Virus record (IMG/VR): IMGVR_UViG_3300044691_000229
Span: 1 to 64,000 of that record
Direction: 5' to 3' (one strand)
Source: a virus
Length of the DNA: 64,000 nucleotides
Shown: positions 30,002 through 39,442 of the stretch, one piece after another
Numbering within the stretch: the first letter of the stretch is position 1
How the letters are laid out: every line of letters begins with the position of its first letter
Translations under genes and position numbers: made by a program
Notes under the pieces: model-generated
Told to the model about the DNA's origin: nothing
What the model saw: the letters and a program-made list of their open reading frames with translations, nothing else
Database searches by the model: none

Positions 30002-30062
30002 GATTTAACTCCGGATGACATCGGCGGCAGAGAACGGCTAGGATGTAGTGCTCGCAGATCAT
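29925..30062 (-). CDS. Tiny Cys-rich protein with CEHYILAVLCRRCHPE motif, 45 aa
   Basis: ATG 30062 overlaps the stop of the 96-aa gene (ATGA). MICEHYILAVLCRRCHPELN holds three Cys and two His in 15 residues, a likely zinc knuckle, followed by a Pro-rich tail. Similar tiny CxxxxxxAxLCRxCHPE proteins occur in phages as far as I recall. Function unknown. Confidence 0.5.
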   Translation of the reverse strand: MICEHYILAVLCRRCHPELNHVPAAKAPTKENSDRPVPPTPVSCG

Positions 30063-30349
30063 TTTCGCGGCATAACAGTCTTAAGGACCTTGGTCTCACC
30101 CTCTTCCTTGCACTCTACGGGCTGGACGCCTTTGCCCTTGTTCACAGTGATTGCGCCCGGCTTGCCATAGGCGCTATCCTTGCCGTAGTCTTGGAGCTTG
30201 GCGTCAGGGTTCTTGTATGGCTTCAGGCTGGCGTAGCTCTGGTCCTCGCCGTCGCTTTCCTTCAGGAAACTACGGCTGCGCCCGAGGGCAGCGCCGCCCT
30301 TGGCAGCGTCCAGATCGCGAGGCTTCTCGCCCTTCACATAATCCGACAT
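30059..30349 (-). CDS. Hypothetical virion-associated small protein, 96 aa
   Basis: ATG 30349 reads MSDYVKGEKPRDLDAAKGGA. It is rich in Gly, Lys and Asp, with LGRSRSFLKESDGEDQSY and KPYKNPDAKLQDYG segments. The composition resembles the small FAKGG protein at 53792 and other disordered phage virion proteins. Directly after the large internal protein. Role unproven. Confidence 0.6.
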   Translation of the reverse strand: MSDYVKGEKPRDLDAAKGGAALGRSRSFLKESDGEDQSYASLKPYKNPDAKLQDYGKDSAYGKPGAITVNKGKGVQPVECKEEGETKVLKTVMPRK

Positions 30350-30365
30350 TTTGGCTCTCCGCTTG

Positions 30366-30380
30366 TTACCGCCACGGTAA
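30366..30380. repeat. Dispersed palindrome, site 13
   Basis: TTACCGCCACGGTAA in the short gap between the 1712-aa gene stop and the next ATG. Confidence 0.9.
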
Positions 30381-30398
30381 TTCTCCGGGCCTTAAAAA

Positions 30399-33300
30399 TC
30401 ACCTACCAAACACATGATCAATTAGCCCTTCGAGAGGGCCATGGCCCCCCTGCCGGTACCTCTGGGTGACGTCCTTGTGGCTCGTAATCGGTATTTTTCG
30501 CTCGTATTTCGCGGCCTTCGGGCTGACGTCCTTGATGTCCAGCGCCTGGTCGCGGATGGTGCGCCCAACGACCTTTGCGGCGCCCACGAGGCCCTTATCG
30601 TCAGGCCCTGCCTTCTTTGCCGTGGTGGCCAGCATGTTGTAGGGAGCCACGAGCCCACGGGCCCAGTGTTCGCCTTCGGAGCCAATCGCCCTAGCCGCGC
30701 CGGCCACATGGCCCCTAGCGCCCTCCCTGACGTCCCCAGGCTCTACAATTGGCTTGCCTCGCCAGTCGTGATTGGCCAGGGCCTGTCCAGCGGTAGAGAC
30801 CAGCGGTGACAGCGTGACGGCAGCGCGCGCCGGCGCCGCGATATCATCCTTGCCGTTCAGTGCACCCGCGATTTTGGACGGTATCGTGAGCGGGCCGCGG
30901 CGAGGTGCCTCGGCGTTATCGTTGCCAGTTAGCTTCTTGAACCCCTCGTCGGCCAGCGGTGCAAGGATCATCGCCATCAACCCGATGGACATGAGCTTGC
31001 CAGCTGCCTCGACCCGGTCGCCCATCGTCGAACGCGGAGAGATCAGGCCCTTGGCCATGGAGGCATAGGCGTTGATCATGCCGTGGTGGTAGCGGCTGAA
31101 CGTGAACATCGAGTTGTTGAAGAATTGCTGCGCGAGAAAGCGGCTACCGAACAGCTTGGTCGGCGCGCGGTAGTTCGGGATGTCGCGCTCCGCGTCAATG
31201 AGCGCCTCCTGCATGGGGAGTTTTTTGCGCTGTAGCTCGCGCAGCCGCAGCGTCTCCATCACGTCACTGGCGGCCCACATCGACCCTTCGACATGCCGAT
31301 AAACCGAGTTCACCAAATCCATCATCGGGACGCCGAACTTATCGGCAACGGGGCCCCAACGCGACGGGTTACGCTCGACTTCCAGACCAAAGGCCTTCGC
31401 AAGTTGCCCCGGCATGTCGCGTGTCAACACTTTCCCGTAGACGGTGCCCGCACCGTTGATGTTCATTTTGCGCTGGTAGCGCCCCTGCCGCAGCACGTCC
31501 TGCACTGCGAAGGGGATGTCGTGCAGGATCGCCATGGTCTTCGGGATCGATAGGTTGTCCCACCCGCGGCTGGCGAAGGTATGGCCGCCCACGTTGCCGA
31601 TGGCATGGGCCGTCGGCGAGATGAAGATCAGCTTGGTCACAGCTGCGTTGAGCTTCTGCCACCACCCCTGAGGCTGGCCGGCGAAGTCATCGAACACCGC
31701 CCTCATATCAGGGTGCATATACATCCCTTCGAAGTTCGGCATGGTGGTCGGCGCCCAGCCGTCCTTCCTCTGCTCAGAGGTTGGGTGCTTGGTGCTCCAC
31801 GTCTTGAACGCCTCTGAGTTCATGATGTTAGAGAGCACCTGTAGATGTCGCGCCATCGAGCCCATCTGGGCATTGGTCACCATGGCAGCGAAGCCTGCAT
31901 CGTGGAAATACTTCGGCGCCTTCTTGTTGATCAGGACGTTGGCAGTCTTCTCGTCGGCCATCGCATGCCGCATCGTAAAGTCGATCTTCTGACCGTTCTT
32001 GGCAGTGACGGAGAACGCCTTCCCGTTCTCGAACTCAAAGCCAGGGTCAACGATGCGCGCGCGTTTGCCGTTCTCCCATAGGTCATAGCCCTTGTCGGTC
32101 GGCTCAACGATGAACCGCTTGCCGTCCGCATTGCGGGCGAGAGCGAAATACTTGCGGTCCTCAGCGGCGCTCGCGTTCACGGACAAGCCGCGATAGTGGC
32201 CCTGCTCCATCGGGTTGTCCCGATCCCGAAGCATGTTGAACTGATCGTCTGTGTCGCCGTTCATGATGTGGGCGACATGGTGCTCCATCGACGGATCGAT
32301 CCGCTCTGGGTCAAGCGTATGGATGTTCTTGGCGTATGTGTCGTTCTCTTTGAACACGGGAGCCAGGTGCTTGTCGTATAGCGCCTTGAGATCGGCCGGC
32401 AGGCTCTCGACGTTGGTCTTGCCAGGCTGCTTGCCGGGAAGATCGACGTGAGCGTTATCTGCATCGCGGGCCTGAAACACCTTCTCACGGGCAGCGCTAT
32501 CGAACGCCTTCTTCGGCCACTCCCTGACAGACTTGTTCAAGGTGCTGGCCCAGCTGTTCACATCGAGCTTGCCGGTACGATGCAGGTCCGTGTTGAGTGA
32601 CCGCATATAGTCGTCACGAACGCCCTCGCTCTTCCAGGCAAGGAAGCTCTTGTGCGGCGTCTTCTTCATACTGTCGACGTGGCGGGTCAGATCAGTTGCG
32701 TTGAGTAGCCGCTTAAAGTCGTTGTAGACTTTCCCGATGTCTACCGATGCACGATCGTCGGTCATGAAGTGAGTGAAAAGGTCCTGCGCTACACGCTGAA
32801 CCTTTGGCTCAGGCGGCGGGCCTTCTCGTGCGATGACGCCACCTTCACGCCCCTTCGCCTTGTTGACAGCGTCAAGCAGGCGTTGGACTTCAGCTGGATC
32901 GCTGATCTTGATAGGTCGCGGTTCAGAGGCCTTGCGCGCCTCGGATGGCACGTTGGCGCTCTCCGACTTCTTGCCGGCCAGCTTTGCAGCCTCGGCCTTG
33001 CGCATGGCAGCGGCACTGATTTTGTTGGTGTCGATATCAGTCAGTGAAGTATCGCCGGCGTCAACTGTCTTGCGGGGAAGCTCCTCCATGTCGGCCGGGG
33101 TCTTCACAGGCGTGCGCTCGACCATGCTCTCCGCTTCTTCGTGCGGCACGTCGAAGCCAGGCGCGCGCTTGGCATCGAGATACTCCGCCATATTGTCTTC
33201 TTCGGTGTTCAGGCCGCCTTCGTTGGCGCGCTGGTTCTCGGCAACACCAACGGCCTTGTCGCCGGCGTTTCGGTTCAGCGCGATGTCGGCATCGACCCGA

Positions 33301-35537
33301 TTACCGCCACGGTAATTTTCCACGTCTTCGTCGTTGCCGCGCAGAAGGCGCTCGGCCTCGCGGAATTTCTTGACGTTGCCAGGAGTAGCGTTGGAGAGGA
33401 CCTTCTTGGCTTCCTTTGCCCACATCCACTCCTTCGGCGGTTTCGCTGGTCCGCGATCCCATCCTTCCGGCTTAAGCGCTTCTTTGGGGCCCTTGATGCG
33501 ATCAAGGAGTTCGCCGTTGGTCTCGTCGTCTGGCTTCAGTTGTCCAGGCAAGGAGGCCTTCTCATACCAGTCGACCACCGCCTTGTGACCGCGGGATCGC
33601 GCCTCCGCGAGCGGCTTGGTGTTCGCTGTTGACCCGGGTAGACCCTCGACTGGGAAATTTGCTGAGAAGCCGGTTTTGCTCGGGACGCCATACTTGCGCG
33701 TGCGCTTGCCCTCGATCGCCTTGGCGACCTGCTCATCCGGTGCTGCAAGCAGTTGATCTGCCTCCGCGTCTTTGCCCTGCGCCCTCAACCTCTGCACGGT
33801 GTCTTGCACAACCGCGCGCTCTTTCACTGGCTTGGAGGGAGCTGGGACCGGGGCGCCGTAGGGCTTCCTCTTGGAGGCGCCCTTCAGCCACTGCGTCAAC
33901 TCGTCGGGGGACACTTCAGTGATGTCATGCAGGCGAGCAAGACCCTTCTCGTCGGAGAACGCCTTCAGATAGGTGTCGCGCGCGTCGTCAAGGTCCTTGG
34001 CGTTAGCCATGACTTTGTGTTCATCGAACTTGCCAGTGTCAGGGTTACGCTGGTCAACGATGAAGTGCTTGTCGCCGTTGCGAAGATTGTAGACGTCGAC
34101 GTGATCCTTGTCGGCCCCGACGGTCTTCCGGAAGTAGCCGTAGTCAGCCGGCAGGGTGCTGGTCCACGGCTTGCCTTCGGCATCGGTGCCTGATCGCTCA
34201 GAGCCCTTCATGTTCTCGTAGGCAACCTCATGCCCTAGCAGGCGTTCGCGCGCCTTCGCGTAATTCCCTGCTTCCTTCTGACCCTCGGTCGGATCAGGAT
34301 TGGTCTTGCCCTTGAGCTCTGGCCGCTCAGGCATAGGAGTAGCTTCGTTCTCGCCAGTAGCCACAGGTTCGCCAGGCTTGGGGAAGCCAGTTTCAACAGT
34401 CGGTTCGCCGTGGAGCTCCGACGCAAGAGGAGCTCCACCACGCGGGGCCATGTTTGGTGCCGGCTCTTCTTCAACGGGAGCAGGGGGAGCCGCTGGTTTT
34501 GGAGCGGTCTGCTCCGGATTTGCCGCTTCCAGTGCCGCACTGGTCGCCGGGTCCATGTCTCCCTTGGTCAGCATATCGCTCTGGGAAGGCTCATAATTCG
34601 CCTGCGCTATCTCGCGCGCTTCGGCCTCAGTGAGGCTTTCTTCGTGTGCAAATTGCCGCATGGCCTCGGGATCAGATAGGGCTTCGGCATAGCGTGCTTG
34701 TTCGGACGGCGAATTGGATTTGGCATAAACGCGCGAGGAGCGCGCCGGCGCGCTCTGCGGGTTGCCAGTTGTGCTCTGGTCGGGCCCGGGCGGCGGCTCA
34801 ACCATTGAGGTGTCACCCACCGCGGTATACGGCGTGGTGTCGTCGACATCGGCGTGCGCCGGGGCTGCAGCGGGGTTGACTGGCATATTGGGGCGGCCTG
34901 GGACCATCCGTTCGGCTGCACCGTGAACGGCGCGCGTCGCGCGATTGCCGCCCGGAAACACGCCACCGAACACCATGTCAGCCCCAACGCGCTTTGGATC
35001 GATACCTTGCCCTGAAGCAGCCTGCTGACCGACGCTGAATGCGCCCATAACACCGGCGTTAATGCCGCGCTGGGCGAGCGTCCCGACCGGATTACCGACA
35101 AACGGGGTAACTTCACCAGCCCAATCGGCGATCGGGTGCGCCTCGGCATTGGCTTCTTGCTGGGGACGATCATCTAGCGCCGGGATGAAGTCTTTGGCCA
35201 CGTCCTGGGCTTTGCTTGCAGCGTAGCCGCCGGCGAGGGCACCAACAGCACCAGCGGCAAGAGAGCCGATTGGTCCCAGTGGGGCGCCGTATAGCGCAGC
35301 GGCTCCAGCACCTGCCAGCGCGCCGCCGGCCACAGCACCTGTCGCGGGGACTACAGAGCTTGCAGCCTTTCTGGCGAACGTCGCGGGGGCGCCTTCAGGC
35401 TCAGGATGGTCCGGAAGATCGTCCCATGAAGGCAACTCATCCCAGGCAGGGCGAGCCGATTGCGACGCCTGCTGGGGCTCCGCATCGGGTAGATCGTCCC
35501 ACGAAGGTAAGTCGTCCCACGCTGGTCTGGCGGCCAT
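30399..35537 (-). CDS. Giant internal virion protein with inorganic-pyrophosphatase-like domain, 1712 aa
   Basis: Largest gene of the window. The N-terminus carries two copies of ARPAW-D-[DE]-LPSWDDLPD (residues 3-18 and 27-43). A hydrophobic Gly/Ala-rich stretch (about 60-105, GAVAGGALAGAGAAALYG) could enter a membrane. Residues about 410-560 match the phage InPase domain of polyvalent proteins: DYGYFRKTVGADKDHVDVYN, HFIVDQRNPDTGKFDEHKVM and TEVSPDELTQWL. The C-terminal 600 residues resemble large podovirus internal or ejection proteins (Gly- and Arg-rich membrane-active segments, TIPSKIAGALNG). Size and last position in the structural cluster fit a T7 gp16-like ejected protein. No lytic transglycosylase motif recognised. 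A palindrome (33301) encodes NYRGGN near residue 742. Confidence 0.8.
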   Translation of the reverse strand: MAARPAWDDLPSWDDLPDAEPQQASQSARPAWDELPSWDDLPDHPEPEGAPATFARKAASSVVPATGAVAGGALAGAGAAALYGAPLGPIGSLAAGAVGALAGGYAASKAQDVAKDFIPALDDRPQQEANAEAHPIADWAGEVTPFVGNPVGTLAQRGINAGVMGAFSVGQQAASGQGIDPKRVGADMVFGGVFPGGNRATRAVHGAAERMVPGRPNMPVNPAAAPAHADVDDTTPYTAVGDTSMVEPPPGPDQSTTGNPQSAPARSSRVYAKSNSPSEQARYAEALSDPEAMRQFAHEESLTEAEAREIAQANYEPSQSDMLTKGDMDPATSAALEAANPEQTAPKPAAPPAPVEEEPAPNMAPRGGAPLASELHGEPTVETGFPKPGEPVATGENEATPMPERPELKGKTNPDPTEGQKEAGNYAKARERLLGHEVAYENMKGSERSGTDAEGKPWTSTLPADYGYFRKTVGADKDHVDVYNLRNGDKHFIVDQRNPDTGKFDEHKVMANAKDLDDARDTYLKAFSDEKGLARLHDITEVSPDELTQWLKGASKRKPYGAPVPAPSKPVKERAVVQDTVQRLRAQGKDAEADQLLAAPDEQVAKAIEGKRTRKYGVPSKTGFSANFPVEGLPGSTANTKPLAEARSRGHKAVVDWYEKASLPGQLKPDDETNGELLDRIKGPKEALKPEGWDRGPAKPPKEWMWAKEAKKVLSNATPGNVKKFREAERLLRGNDEDVENYRGGNRVDADIALNRNAGDKAVGVAENQRANEGGLNTEEDNMAEYLDAKRAPGFDVPHEEAESMVERTPVKTPADMEELPRKTVDAGDTSLTDIDTNKISAAAMRKAEAAKLAGKKSESANVPSEARKASEPRPIKISDPAEVQRLLDAVNKAKGREGGVIAREGPPPEPKVQRVAQDLFTHFMTDDRASVDIGKVYNDFKRLLNATDLTRHVDSMKKTPHKSFLAWKSEGVRDDYMRSLNTDLHRTGKLDVNSWASTLNKSVREWPKKAFDSAAREKVFQARDADNAHVDLPGKQPGKTNVESLPADLKALYDKHLAPVFKENDTYAKNIHTLDPERIDPSMEHHVAHIMNGDTDDQFNMLRDRDNPMEQGHYRGLSVNASAAEDRKYFALARNADGKRFIVEPTDKGYDLWENGKRARIVDPGFEFENGKAFSVTAKNGQKIDFTMRHAMADEKTANVLINKKAPKYFHDAGFAAMVTNAQMGSMARHLQVLSNIMNSEAFKTWSTKHPTSEQRKDGWAPTTMPNFEGMYMHPDMRAVFDDFAGQPQGWWQKLNAAVTKLIFISPTAHAIGNVGGHTFASRGWDNLSIPKTMAILHDIPFAVQDVLRQGRYQRKMNINGAGTVYGKVLTRDMPGQLAKAFGLEVERNPSRWGPVADKFGVPMMDLVNSVYRHVEGSMWAASDVMETLRLRELQRKKLPMQEALIDAERDIPNYRAPTKLFGSRFLAQQFFNNSMFTFSRYHHGMINAYASMAKGLISPRSTMGDRVEAAGKLMSIGLMAMILAPLADEGFKKLTGNDNAEAPRRGPLTIPSKIAGALNGKDDIAAPARAAVTLSPLVSTAGQALANHDWRGKPIVEPGDVREGARGHVAGAARAIGSEGEHWARGLVAPYNMLATTAKKAGPDDKGLVGAAKVVGRTIRDQALDIKDVSPKAAKYERKIPITSHKDVTQRYRQGGHGPLEGLIDHVFGR
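33301..33315. repeat. Dispersed palindrome, site 14
   Basis: TTACCGCCACGGTAA within the 1712-aa gene, read on the minus strand as NYRGGN, a different frame from most in-gene sites. Confidence 0.9.
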
Positions 35538-35538
35538 C

Positions 35539-36951
35539 TTACTTCAGAGCCTCGTATTCCTCTTTGGTGTAGAGCTTCCCGTTAAACATCTTCTTAGGTC
35601 CGCCGGCGCCACCTTGCGGCTTAGCCTGCGCCGCAGGTTGTGCGGGCGCCGCGGGGCGCTGTTGTGGCGCGGGAGCTTGCTGTTGCGGTTCGGGAGTGGC
35701 CGTAACCATCTTATCCCACACCTGTTGCTCCGGTGCAGTAAGGCTTTCGCCGCTCATCTTTTTGGTGATGAGCCCCTTCATGGCCAGCGTCTGCCCGTTC
35801 CGAATGCCGGCAGCTTCCTGCTGGGCAACATGCGCCTGCATGTTATATAGCGCAGATTTCTCACGAGCCGCGCTGTAGTTCTTAGATTTCTCCACTCCCG
35901 CTGCGGCAGTAACTTCTGCAGCTTTCACGCGACTACCGCCAGTAGCTTCGTTGCCCTGGACGCGGAAGGTGCCCTGGATGTTTGCAACATCCTTCTTGTT
36001 CGTAAGCTCGGCTTCCTTCTGCTCCTGCGCCGTCATCCATTGTTCTTGCTGCTGCAGAGAGCCCGGGAACAACCGCGCCGCACGCGTCCTCATCTGCGGA
36101 TCGTATCCAGTAGTGTCCGGAGCTGGCTCCGGCACCTCGTCGCTGCCCGATAGGTTCAAGCTCGACGGCGTCTTTCCGACGTTGGTCTTCGGCCGCTGCG
36201 TCTCGCCAGCGGGAGCACCTCTATAGGGGACACCGGTTACGGCCCCGGCCTGCGAAAGGCGCTGTAGCGTCGCGGGGACGCTGGCTTGTTGGAGTTTATC
36301 CCACTGGCCGTCATGGCCGACATCGGTATACTGCTTGAACTGGTCTACCGTTAGCGGGATTTGCTGCGGCTGCGACGTTCCCGGCATTGTTACCGTGGCG
36401 GTAACACCGTTCTGCGAGGGGCTAAATTTTACATTGGACCCATCGGGGATGTGCTGCTCGGCCTGGTTCGCAGCGTCGATCGCAGCGTTGAGATCAGCCG
36501 GTTTTTGCGGGGAACCAATGAGGGCAGCGTGGGCAAACGACTGCTTAGCCATGAAGGCTTTGCGGTGTGCCTGCAACAATTGCCATTGCTTGGCGACGTC
36601 ACCCGCTTGGTCGAGACCGATAAGATTGCGGTCTCCCGGCGCCATCTGTCCTTGAGGGTCAACTTGCTGGCCAACTTGATCGATCGCCTGGAGGGGGGCG
36701 GCGTCGGCACCTAGCAAATAGCTGACGATGCGCTTCATGTTCCCCGGGACGTTCGCGGGATTTAGGTCAGGCGTAAAATGCTGCTGACCGGCCGGCTGCT
36801 GACCGCCACCGGGCACAACTGGAGCGGCCCCAGAGTTGTCATCGGGGGTCGCCGCAACGGGAGCTGCGCCGGAGTTGTCAGCCTGCTGGCTGTCGTCCCC
36901 AGTATCGATCGCCGCTTCGTTGTCAGTATCGTCTTCAATGCCGGCCATCAC
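35539..36951 (-). CDS. Internal virion / tail-associated protein, 470 aa
   Basis: Low-complexity Asn/Gln/Pro/Ala ends flank a helical centre (GNMKRIVSYLLGADAAPLQAIDQVGQQ, MTAQEQKEAELTNKKDVANIQG). Ends GPKKMFNGKLYTKEEYEALK. Probably one of several ejected internal proteins, as in podoviruses, directly before the 1712-aa protein. No enzyme motif. The palindrome at 36390 encodes GVTATVT in a strand-like segment. Confidence 0.7.
   Translation of the reverse strand: MMAGIEDDTDNEAAIDTGDDSQQADNSGAAPVAATPDDNSGAAPVVPGGGQQPAGQQHFTPDLNPANVPGNMKRIVSYLLGADAAPLQAIDQVGQQVDPQGQMAPGDRNLIGLDQAGDVAKQWQLLQAHRKAFMAKQSFAHAALIGSPQKPADLNAAIDAANQAEQHIPDGSNVKFSPSQNGVTATVTMPGTSQPQQIPLTVDQFKQYTDVGHDGQWDKLQQASVPATLQRLSQAGAVTGVPYRGAPAGETQRPKTNVGKTPSSLNLSGSDEVPEPAPDTTGYDPQMRTRAARLFPGSLQQQEQWMTAQEQKEAELTNKKDVANIQGTFRVQGNEATGGSRVKAAEVTAAAGVEKSKNYSAAREKSALYNMQAHVAQQEAAGIRNGQTLAMKGLITKKMSGESLTAPEQQVWDKMVTATPEPQQQAPAPQQRPAAPAQPAAQAKPQGGAGGPKKMFNGKLYTKEEYEALK
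36390..36404. repeat. Dispersed palindrome, site 15 (reverse orientation)
   Basis: TTACCGTGGCGGTAA, the only in-gene site whose asymmetric centre is reversed on the plus strand. Read on minus as VTATV in the 470-aa gene. Confidence 0.9.
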
Positions 36952-37700
36952 GCTGTCTCCTCGGTGTCGATCGCCTGCTGGCTGTCGCCATCTCCATTGT
37001 CCGCAAGAGGGCGCGTCTGCCGCTGTCCGAACGGATTGTCCGTCGGAGGCAGGGGTCCTGGCGCCGGCTGGTCCGGAGGGAGGCCGCTATCCGACGGGTT
37101 ACCCGGCCGGGACGGCATAGCATCGGCTCTCTTACCGAACGGGTTCGATGTCGGCGGGAGCGGGCCCGGCATGGGCTGCACGGGAGCGGCGCCACTCTCC
37201 GACTGGTTGCCCGGTCGGGCAGGCATACGCCCGTTCTGGTAGCCGGCGTCTGCGGTCTGGATACCGCCGCCTTCGTTGTCGCCACCGCCGAGACCGTGAA
37301 GTTTGCGCCCGTAGGCCAGGACGCCATCAACGGTGCTAAGCGCTTTCTGGATTGCATCTTGCTGCGGTGAGCCGTTGCTGTCGCCGCCATCTCCGACGTC
37401 GCCGCCATCTTCGAAAGAGAGGCCTGCGGCAGAGTAGGCTTGACGGTATGCACCGAGATTGGCCGGGTTCATCGAGAAGCCGCCACCTACGGAAGAAGTC
37501 GGCTTCTGTGCGGATGCTTGCTCGTAAGCCGCATCGTTGGAAGGATTGGTCCCATAAGATGGGCTACCCAACTGGCCGCTCCAGTCGCCACCTGACGACG
37601 GAGCAGCGGGAGCGGGTACAACTGAACCAGCTGAGCCAGTTGATGTGTTCACACCGCCAGCACCGGCAGCACCGTCCTGTGAAAAATCACGCGGGGGCAT
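36948..37700 (-). CDS. Gly/Asn/Pro-rich virion protein, 250 aa
   Basis: Predicted mostly disordered. Contains three related units ending in P-x-P-x-P-G-PLPPT-[SD]-NPFG-[KQ]-R (around residues 170-235), a tandem repeat of about 25 residues. The middle (NPANLGAYRQAYSAAGLSFEDGG) is the only folded-looking part. Part of the internal/tail protein run. ATGA overlap with the next gene. Function unknown. Confidence 0.65.
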   Translation of the reverse strand: MPPRDFSQDGAAGAGGVNTSTGSAGSVVPAPAAPSSGGDWSGQLGSPSYGTNPSNDAAYEQASAQKPTSSVGGGFSMNPANLGAYRQAYSAAGLSFEDGGDVGDGGDSNGSPQQDAIQKALSTVDGVLAYGRKLHGLGGGDNEGGGIQTADAGYQNGRMPARPGNQSESGAAPVQPMPGPLPPTSNPFGKRADAMPSRPGNPSDSGLPPDQPAPGPLPPTDNPFGQRQTRPLADNGDGDSQQAIDTEETA

Positions 37701-37703
37701 GGT

Positions 37704-39377
37704 TTACCTCATCATATTCTGTTGGGGAGCCGTTTGCTGCGGCTTCGCCGGCGCCATCACGCGCTTCTTGCGCGACTGGTCGATCAAGTTCTGGAAGAAC
37801 TCCTGGCCCTTCCACAGCGCGACATCCTGCGGGATGACGAACTCGTGTGCGTTCAAATTCATGTGCTGTCCGCGGGGACCCTGCGCCTGTACGTCGTCAA
37901 CACGTTGTCCGCCAGACGGGCTCATCGCGGCAGGGACGGGACCGCCTGCTGCAAAGCCAGTATCTCCGTAAGACGACATGTCGACGCCGGAGCCGCTACC
38001 CCAGTCAGTGTTGGAAGGGTCATAGCCAGAATTATCGCCAGAGAATGGATCACTGTTAGTGGAACCAGTATAGTCTCCCCAGCCAGTGGCTTGGTTGGCG
38101 CTCTGGTCATAGTTGTATGCACCGAGACCGCTCTGGTCCGTGCCGCCGCCTCCAGTCCAATCTGATCCGACACCGCCACCGAACGTCTGGTCAGGGGTTC
38201 CGGTGGGGTTATAGGTGTTGCCGTTGCCCCAGTCTTGGCCGTAGCTGTTGCCGAAGGCGCCAGCGCCCTGGTCCGTGCCACTGCCATAATCGCCCGCAAA
38301 CGCGTCGGGCCCATTGCCTGGAAGCCCGTATAGGCCAGCATCAGGGTTAGCATAAAACCCGCCAAGAGCATCGTTGCTCGGCCAGCCACCCGCACCTTGA
38401 TCAGAACCGTTCCCCATATTTTGCAGGCCGCTTTTATCATAGTTGCTGATCTGCAGGGAGTTTGGCTGGCTCCCGCCGCGCGACGCAGAAGCGCCGCCTT
38501 CGACCCCACCGCCGCCATGTTGTGGCATCCACGCGGGAGTAGACGCGGCATTGCCGGCGTTGTTACCTGGGCCTGGGTTACCGCCACCGCCACCGCCGCC
38601 ACCGCTCTTGTCGGGGGACGAAGACGAGCCGCTGCCGTGCGACTGAGATTGTGAATTGTTCCCGGAGAACGGTAGCTTCACGCCCATCGCCGTCTGGAGA
38701 TACTTGTCTGGGAGCGACATCAGGTTGGCGCCGGTGTTCGCGTTCGCGAGCGTCGCATTCGTCGCGCCGGTGTTGGCCTGGATCGCCGTGTTGTTGACGT
38801 TCGCGATGGCAGCGGGGAGCGTCGCGCCGACCTGCACGGCCTCGCTGCGGAGTTTTTGACCAGTTGCGATGTCGGCGTTGCGTTGCGTGTTCTCGGCGCC
38901 TGCGACGTTCGCCGCATTCTGTACCGCTGCGGCTTTGTCGAGCGCGGCATAGCGGCCGGAAGACGGATCAATACCGTACGACTGCAGCTGCTGCTCGCTG
39001 TTCTTCAGCGCCTGGTCACCCGCCTGCGCCTGTGTCGCGCCGGCTTGGCCCATGTCGACCGCCATGCGCTGCGGCGACGCATATGAGTTGGCGTCCGCGA
39101 CGAGCTGCGCGTTCTCCGGAGCAAAAAGATTATTGTACTGGCCAGTGAGGGTGTTCGAGAGCCCGAGCATCTGTTGGGATACGTTGAAGAAGTTCCCCAC
39201 CGCCTGGTTGGTGATCTGGGACGTCTGCTGGAAGACACCTTGCGCCCAGCTATACATCTGGTTCGCGAGCCCGGATGCAACGCTGGAAATCTGGTCGATA
39301 ATAGCATTTTCGGGGGTCTCGACGGGTGACGTCTGCGACGTCGAGTTGCTGTTACTGGAGTTTACGGACATGGACAT
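37704..39377 (-). CDS. Internal virion protein, 557 aa, with Gly/Asn-rich C-terminal half
   Basis: The first 240 residues are helical and resemble podovirus ejection proteins (QMYSWAQGVFQQTSQITNQAVGNFF, QRMAVDMGQAGATQAQAGDQALKNSEQQLQSYGIDPSSGRYAA). The second half is a long Gly/Asn/Ser/Asp low-complexity region. The last 70 residues (SPSGGQRVDDVQAQGPRGQHMNLNAHEFVIPQDVALWKGQEFFQNLIDQSRKKR) form a conserved domain typical of this protein class. Confidence 0.75.
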   Translation of the reverse strand: MSMSVNSSNSNSTSQTSPVETPENAIIDQISSVASGLANQMYSWAQGVFQQTSQITNQAVGNFFNVSQQMLGLSNTLTGQYNNLFAPENAQLVADANSYASPQRMAVDMGQAGATQAQAGDQALKNSEQQLQSYGIDPSSGRYAALDKAAAVQNAANVAGAENTQRNADIATGQKLRSEAVQVGATLPAAIANVNNTAIQANTGATNATLANANTGANLMSLPDKYLQTAMGVKLPFSGNNSQSQSHGSGSSSSPDKSGGGGGGGGNPGPGNNAGNAASTPAWMPQHGGGGVEGGASASRGGSQPNSLQISNYDKSGLQNMGNGSDQGAGGWPSNDALGGFYANPDAGLYGLPGNGPDAFAGDYGSGTDQGAGAFGNSYGQDWGNGNTYNPTGTPDQTFGGGVGSDWTGGGGTDQSGLGAYNYDQSANQATGWGDYTGSTNSDPFSGDNSGYDPSNTDWGSGSGVDMSSYGDTGFAAGGPVPAAMSPSGGQRVDDVQAQGPRGQHMNLNAHEFVIPQDVALWKGQEFFQNLIDQSRKKRVMAPAKPQQTAPQQNMMR

Positions 39378-39442
39378 AGGTCGGGCCCCTTAAAATGGCC
39401 CTTCCACAGCTAACCTGGGGGTCTTAAGTGGGGGTTAACCCC

